A stretch of DNA of 34,665 bases from Nocardiopsis sp. FR4 (GTDB lineage: Bacteria > Actinomycetota > Actinomycetes > Streptosporangiales > Streptosporangiaceae), in assembly GCF_009830945.1 (NCBI RefSeq), contig NZ_VWVV01000043.1:1-34665 (forward strand), read 5' to 3'. Positions within the stretch are counted from its first letter, which is position 1. Every line of letters starts with the position of its first letter. Shown here one piece after another: positions 30,583 through 34,665 of the stretch. The notes under the pieces are model-generated. The model was not told the DNA's origin and ran no database searches. It saw nothing but the letters and a program-made list of their open reading frames with translations. The position numbers were made by a program, and so were the translations under genes.

Positions 30583-30759
30583 AATGGGTACGGTGCCCCC
30601 CGCTGTCAAGGAGCTGAGCCGACCTCGATGGCCGTTGGCGGGAGCCCGACCGGCGGGACGCCGGACCCGCGACCACCCCGCTCCGGCGCGGCTGCGCCGC
30701 TTCTACACTTGGGGCGGACCGCGTCGATGCCCCACCGAGGCAGCAGAGGGAAGGCGTCA

Positions 30760-31425
30760 TTGAGCCAGCAACCGCGCAGCGCACGGGGCAGGGGCAGACC
30801 GTCCTCGCCGATCCTGAGCCTTGAACGCGTCGCCCAGGACGCGATCCGCATCGTGACCGACCAGGGCTACCAGCACCTGACCATGGCGTCGCTGGCGCGC
30901 GAGCTCGGGGTCTCCGCCTCAGCGCTCTACAACCACGTCTCCTCCAAGCGCGACGTGCTGGTGCTGATCCAGGACCGCATCAACGAGCAGATCGACTGCT
31001 CCGCCTTCGCCACGAAGCCCTGGGACCAGGCGTTGCGGGACTGGGCGCGCTCCTACCGGCTCTGCTACGTGCGGCACACCGCGCTCATACCGCTCATGGC
31101 GGTCCTCTCCGTGGCGGACTCCCCCCAGACGCTGCGGATGTACGAACGGGTGGCCTGCGGCCTGCGCGACGCCGGGATCGTCGGCGCGGACGCCGTGGAC
31201 GTCATCGTCGGGATCGAGGCGCTCGTCTTCGGGGCCGCCTACGACGCGTCCGCCCCGACCGACCTCTTCGACCCCGGCGACTGCGAGGACCTGGCCCCGA
31301 CCTTCACCCGGTTCGCGGCCCAGCGGTCGCAGGACCCCCGGGAGGCCGCGGACCGGTCCTTCGAACTCGCGCTCGACGCGCTGGTCACCGGTCTGCGCGA
31401 GAGGTTCGCCGACACCGCCCGCTGA
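30760..31425 (+). CDS. TetR family transcriptional regulator
   Basis: 221 residues from TTG 30760, chosen for GGGAAGG just before it; longer starts would add a Pro/Gly-rich stretch unlike the family. LERVAQDAIRIVTDQGYQHLTMASLARELGVSASALYNHVSSKRDVLVLIQ is the DNA-binding domain (residues about 20-70), and the rest is a helical ligand domain. It is divergent from the amine oxidase remnant and permease and next to a perfect palindrome. It therefore probably represses the amine uptake unit until a substrate-like ligand binds. A strong bidirectional hairpin follows. Confidence 0.88.
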   Translation: MSQQPRSARGRGRPSSPILSLERVAQDAIRIVTDQGYQHLTMASLARELGVSASALYNHVSSKRDVLVLIQDRINEQIDCSAFATKPWDQALRDWARSYRLCYVRHTALIPLMAVLSVADSPQTLRMYERVACGLRDAGIVGADAVDVIVGIEALVFGAAYDASAPTDLFDPGDCEDLAPTFTRFAAQRSQDPREAADRSFELALDALVTGLRERFADTAR

Positions 31426-31536
31426 GGGGCACCGCCCCGGTCGGTGCGCTCGGCGGCGCGGGCGGCGCACAGCGCCTCCGGGGCCGTGCGGACCGCGCCC
31501 CGGCTGGCCTCGAACATCTCGATGAGATCCGTCTCC

Positions 31537-31563
31537 GAGGGCCGCCGCCGGGCGGCGGCCCTC
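31537..31563. terminator. Bidirectional hairpin terminator
   Basis: GAGGGCCGCCGCC and GGCGGCGGCCCTC form a perfect 13-bp inverted repeat with one central base. It lies between the convergent TetR (stop 31425) and phosphoesterase (stop 31582) genes, so it can end transcription from both sides. Confidence 0.8.
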
Positions 31564-31581
31564 AGCGCGGAGGGGTCCGGT

Positions 31582-33480
31582 TCACCGCCGGCCCACGACC
31601 TCGAACTCGAGGACGTCGGTGAACTCCCGGCCGTAGGAGTCGGTCGCGGTCACCTCGGCGGTGTGCTCACCGGTGCGGAGGTTCCTGGGCAGGTCGAACC
31701 GCCACAGGTGCATCGTCCGGTCGGCGAGGCTGCCGCCGTGCACCAGCTGCTGCGACACCGCGTAGGGGTCGGAGTACTCCACACCGACGTTGGCGGCCTC
31801 GCCCTCCATCCGCTGGGTGCGCGTGGCCTTCCGGGCCGGCCCGCCGTCGATGCTGACCCTGACCGTCGACCCGGTGGAGCCGAAGAAGAAGTTGGTCGTC
31901 AGCCAGCTGCCGCCGATCAGGTCCGCGCGGTCGACCACCAGGGGCTCGTCAAGCTCGGGGGCCTCGCCGACGGGGTCGTTGTTCCAGGCGCGGCGCTCCT
32001 CGAACCACTCCCGGTAGGTCGGGCTGTTGATGGCCAGCTGCGTCTGCGCCCCGTCGGGCTCTCCGGTGACGGTGTAGCGCTCCCGGAACCCGTTGCCCCG
32101 GATGTCCAGGGTGACCACGCCGGGGCGGCCGCCGTCGCGGCCGATCGCCGCGGGGTAGCCCTCCTCGCCGACCGCGCCGGAGTACCAGTCACCCGAGATC
32201 GCGCCCGCGGTGATGTGGGGGAACGGCAGGCCCTCGACACCGAAGATCTCGCGCCAGCCCTCGACGCCGTCGCCCGTCTTGAGGTTCTCGATGCTGTGGC
32301 TGTGGCCGGACACCGCCACGGCCCTGCGGCCCCGCAGCAGCTCGTGTACGCGTCGGACCTGGTCGACCTGGTGCACCGGGGAGGTCGCGTCAGCATAGTT
32401 GAGGAGGCTGATGTGACTGGCGAGGACGATGAGCTTGTCGCGGTCGACGAGGTCCAGGTCGCGTTCGAGCCAGGCGAGCTGGTCGTCGTCGATGCGGCCG
32501 TTGTACGCCGGCCTGTTCCGCGGGTCGGCGCAGCGCCCCTCGATGCCCGCCGGGCTGTCGTCGCCCGCGGTGCACGGGTAGTCGACGGTGTTCAGCGCGA
32601 TGACGTGCACGTCGCCGACGTCGAAGGAGTAGTACTCCGGGGCCAGCTGGGCCCGGAAGGTGTCGAAGGAGTGCTCGGAGGTCGGGGCGTCGAAGTCGAG
32701 GTCGTGGTTGCCCGGCAGGAAGCGGACCGGACCGTTGATCACGCTGACCAGGTCCTTGACGTCGGGGTAGAGCGACAGGTCGTCGCCGACGACGTCACCG
32801 ACGAACAGCGCGCCGCAGCCCGCGTAGTCGTGGCGCTCGGCCAGATCCCGGATGGCACCGGCGCGCGCGTACTCGATCTCCTGCCTGTCGTAGGTCTGCA
32901 GGTCCCCGGCGATGACGCAGCCCTGTTCGGCGTCGGCGGTCTCCTCGCTCTCCGCGACCGGGAAGTTGACCGCGGACGGCAGCGGACCCGTGGGCGCGAT
33001 CCCGCCGTAGCGCAGGTCGGGGGAGCCCTCGGGCAGGTGATTGTAGTGGAACTGCGGGATGTTGTGCTCGTCCAGCGGCACCTGGTGGCCCGACGGCTGC
33101 GTGATCGACACGGTCATGTTGTCGAAGGCGGGCAGGCGGTAGCGGCCCTCGTGGTCGGTCTCCACCACCTCGCGGCCGTTGGTGACCACGACGCCGGGCA
33201 GTCCCGCCTCGTCGCCGTCGCTGACGCCGTCCCGGTCGGCGTCGACGAAGACCTGGCCGGTCAGCACCGAGCCGTCGGCGACGGGGGTGCGGACGACCTC
33301 GATCCCGCCGCGGTAGACGGTGTCCTCCCGGGTACCGGGCGCCGCCACGGCCGCAGTGGTGACCACGGTCATGGAACCGGCGACGGCCGCGGCCAGGGAA
33401 GCCGTCAGCGCGGTTCGGAGGTGGCGGCGCACGCGTGTGGCGCGCCGCGTTCGTTCGTCTCGTGAATACGTCGTTGGCAT
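31582..33480 (-). CDS. Secreted calcineurin-like phosphoesterase
   Basis: 632 residues. The N-terminal region is basic with a hydrophobic segment (LRTALTASLAAAVAGSMTVV) and an AVAAP cleavage region near residue 47, so it is exported. A beta domain with FVDADRDGVSDGDEAGLPGV and EGRYRLPAF (carboxypeptidase-regulatory-like; the D-rich repeat may bind Ca) is followed by the metallophosphatase core: VIAGDLQTYD, LFVGDVVGDD, RFLPGNHDLDF, LASHISLL and AVSGHSHSIE. A C-terminal calcineurin-associated beta domain (TVRVSIDGGPARKATR) ends the protein. It hydrolyses a phosphoester outside the cell; the substrate is unknown. ATG 33478-33480 has GGAGG just upstream; longer frames lack a signal peptide in place. 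Confidence 0.9.
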   Translation of the reverse strand: MPTTYSRDERTRRATRVRRHLRTALTASLAAAVAGSMTVVTTAAVAAPGTREDTVYRGGIEVVRTPVADGSVLTGQVFVDADRDGVSDGDEAGLPGVVVTNGREVVETDHEGRYRLPAFDNMTVSITQPSGHQVPLDEHNIPQFHYNHLPEGSPDLRYGGIAPTGPLPSAVNFPVAESEETADAEQGCVIAGDLQTYDRQEIEYARAGAIRDLAERHDYAGCGALFVGDVVGDDLSLYPDVKDLVSVINGPVRFLPGNHDLDFDAPTSEHSFDTFRAQLAPEYYSFDVGDVHVIALNTVDYPCTAGDDSPAGIEGRCADPRNRPAYNGRIDDDQLAWLERDLDLVDRDKLIVLASHISLLNYADATSPVHQVDQVRRVHELLRGRRAVAVSGHSHSIENLKTGDGVEGWREIFGVEGLPFPHITAGAISGDWYSGAVGEEGYPAAIGRDGGRPGVVTLDIRGNGFRERYTVTGEPDGAQTQLAINSPTYREWFEERRAWNNDPVGEAPELDEPLVVDRADLIGGSWLTTNFFFGSTGSTVRVSIDGGPARKATRTQRMEGEAANVGVEYSDPYAVSQQLVHGGSLADRTMHLWRFDLPRNLRTGEHTAEVTATDSYGREFTDVLEFEVVGRR

Positions 33481-33763
33481 GTGGTTGCCTCCGATACGTG
33501 GGGGAGCGAAACCAGCCGGGGTGCCGGCGGAAAGCAACCTTTCTCGACATGACTGAACGGGGAGCCGTTCGCCGACCAACGTCCGGCCACCGGCCGGCGA
33601 CGAATGGCGGGGGCCATCCGGTGCCCTCGTCGCGGTTTCCGACCTCGCTCTCGGGCGAAACCCGGAACGACCAGCGGAGAAACTCCGGGAACGGCCTTCG
33701 CTTTCGACCGTATACACACGCCGTCCGGGGAACGTGGAGCAACTCCGCGCGCGCTGGGAAAAC

Positions 33764-33784
33764 CTCGGGTTCACCGAACCCGAG
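33764..33784. promoter_or_regulatory. Perfect palindrome with GTTCACC
   Basis: CTCGGGTTC-ACC-GAACCCGAG is a perfect 9+3+9 inverted repeat, 284 bp upstream of the phosphoesterase start. It includes GTTCACC, the Streptomyces PHO box half-site, but no adjacent second unit is seen. It may be an operator or an RNA hairpin. Confidence 0.4.
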
Positions 33785-33807
33785 CAGGCATTATGTCGGA
33801 TATATCA

Positions 33808-33832
33808 CAAATCACTTTTATGTGGTGATTTG
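33808..33832. promoter_or_regulatory. AT-rich inverted repeat
   Basis: CAAATCAC and GTGATTTG form a perfect 8-bp inverted repeat around a 9-nt TTTTATGTG centre, within the most AT-rich patch of the right half. It is probably an operator or part of a promoter region of the phosphoesterase gene. Confidence 0.4.
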
Positions 33833-34540
33833 ATGATTTTCCCGGGTGAAGGCGCCCCCACCCGGGGAATCGCACGGCTCCCCGGGCCCGCGGACGGCCC
33901 GCCCCGTCGACACGGCTTTCGGAGGGGCGGGGGGACGGGACGCCCGCCGGCTCTACCGCCCCCCGCGGAACACGCACGCGAATGCGGGTGAACGAATCCG
34001 GAGCCCTCTTTCGACGGTTCCGCCCGTTCTTCTCCGCCGACCCGGGGGGAGCGCCGCGGAAAGGAGATACTTCACGGTGCCGACAACCCGGAGAAAAGGC
34101 CTGGACGATCCCTCCCGGGCGCATCCGTGCGTTCACCGCGGTCAGCACCCTGCCGCCGCCACCGCCGCGCCAACCGCGATATCACGGGGATCGCGGGACC
34201 TTTGTCCCGATCGGGAGATCGGTCCGGAACCGGCGCGCGGAGCGCATGCCCGCGCGGTCGCCTCCAGGCCACTGGCGGTCTACGCCGGCGTGCGCTCCCG
34301 CGCCCCGGCACCGCGGTCACCAGGACCGCCCCCGGCGTCCTCCGCGGACCCCGGCAGGGGCGGCGCGGCCCCTGCCCGCGAGTAGAACTTAGGCAATCTG
34401 ACTTTTTGCCACTAGACACGAGACTTGTCCCTTCCAAGTCGTGAATGTCCCTGGGAATCCCCCTGAGTCACCGCGTGTCGGCTGCTTCCCCCTGCCCTCC
34501 CCCGGCCTCTGCGGTGGTTCCCCGACCCAGGAGAGTGGTC

Positions 34541-34665
34541 ATGCCATTCGATCCGGCTCCGAGCCGTAGGTCGTTCCTCCAACGCGCCGCGATCGTGGGT
34601 GTCGGTGCGGGCGCCGCGAGCCTCATGAGCCCGTTCGCGGCGCCCCAGGCACACGCCGCGGACCT
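34541..34665 (+). CDS. Tat-exported protein, N-terminal part only
   Basis: The first 41 codons of a gene that runs off the window. PSRRSFLQRAAIVGVGAGAA is a textbook twin-arginine signal (SRRSFLQ), followed by an APQAHAAD cleavage region at about residue 39-41. GGAGAG precedes the ATG. The mature domain lies outside the window, so the enzyme class cannot be named; with PhoD-like and calcineurin-like neighbours, another exported hydrolase is possible. Confidence 0.85.
   Translation, partial: MPFDPAPSRRSFLQRAAIVGVGAGAASLMSPFAAPQAHAAD

Larger units (their letters stand above)
33481..34540. other. Long divergent intergenic region
   Basis: About 1,060 bp between divergent genes for two exported proteins, with no recognised gene. 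It contains two palindromes (33764 and 33808), an AT-rich patch around 33790-33840, and an AT-richer stretch at 34385-34440 with GGCAA/TTGCC and GACTTG/CAAGTC repeats that probably belongs to the promoter of the gene at 34541. Confidence 0.5.

Noticed and set aside
31426..31536. Minus-strand frame with protein-like DLIEMFEASRGAVRTAPEAL
   Set aside because: Short, starts inside the terminator hairpin region, runs into the TetR 3' end antisense, and matches no family I know.
31444..33465. 673-residue plus-strand frame
   Set aside because: Complete antisense shadow of the phosphoesterase gene, caused by high third-position GC; no motifs.
1..34665. CRISPR array, rRNA operon, complete tRNA
   Set aside because: No regularly spaced repeats, no rRNA-like stretch and no full cloverleaf found by reading both strands.

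Overview
The window is high-GC actinomycete DNA. Purine-rich Shine-Dalgarno sites, GTG/TTG starts, ATGA/GTGA gene overlaps, Tat signal peptides and a spore-associated-protein-A-like secreted protein all fit a filamentous actinomycete. A Nocardiopsis- or Streptomyces-like genus is a guess; no rRNA or other phylogenetic marker is present.

Left part (1-6.8 kb): an accessory island. It opens with two transposase tails. A DoxX membrane protein and an F420/NADP reductase-like gene broken by a 2-nt frameshift lie opposite a MarR regulator whose divergent promoter holds two near-identical palindromes. Next come a TetR regulator divergent from a Bcr/CflA-type exporter, an aldo/keto reductase, and an NmrA-like gene cut short. 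The break is caused by an 86-bp inverted copy of the start of a gene 5 kb away. The island ends at the 3' half of a tRNA-Arg gene (6788-6832), which looks like an integration (att) scar.

Middle part (7.4-15.7 kb): after a PPOX flavin/F420 oxidoreductase gene lies the most unusual locus. An AT-richer leader contains a 25-codon acidic peptide gene with an excellent ribosome-binding site, followed by a strong hairpin. Then comes a tightly packed run: a radical SAM enzyme with a cobalamin-binding-like N-terminal region, a SAM methyltransferase, a class II aldolase-like protein with an extra N-terminal domain, an SDR oxidoreductase and a PhyH-type Fe(II)/2OG dioxygenase. A convergent APH-type kinase and an IS5-type insertion sequence close it. 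I read this as a peptide-derived or peptide-carried natural-product cluster that I cannot assign to a named class.

Right part (15.7-34.7 kb): more ordinary accessory chromosome. It holds a MarR/membrane-protein pair, a small gene interrupted by TGA, a P-loop protein, a LysR-SDR divergent pair and a translationally coupled CPBP protease-histidine kinase-response regulator operon. It continues with a Tat-exported PhoD phosphatase, a SapA-like secreted protein, a P-loop kinase-like gene coupled to a membrane protein, and an APC permease beside an internally deleted flavin amine oxidase and its probable TetR regulator. A large secreted calcineurin-like phosphoesterase follows, then the start of another Tat substrate. 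A hairpin sequence with conserved flanks and a variable loop occurs three times between genes (6911, 18977, 24009).
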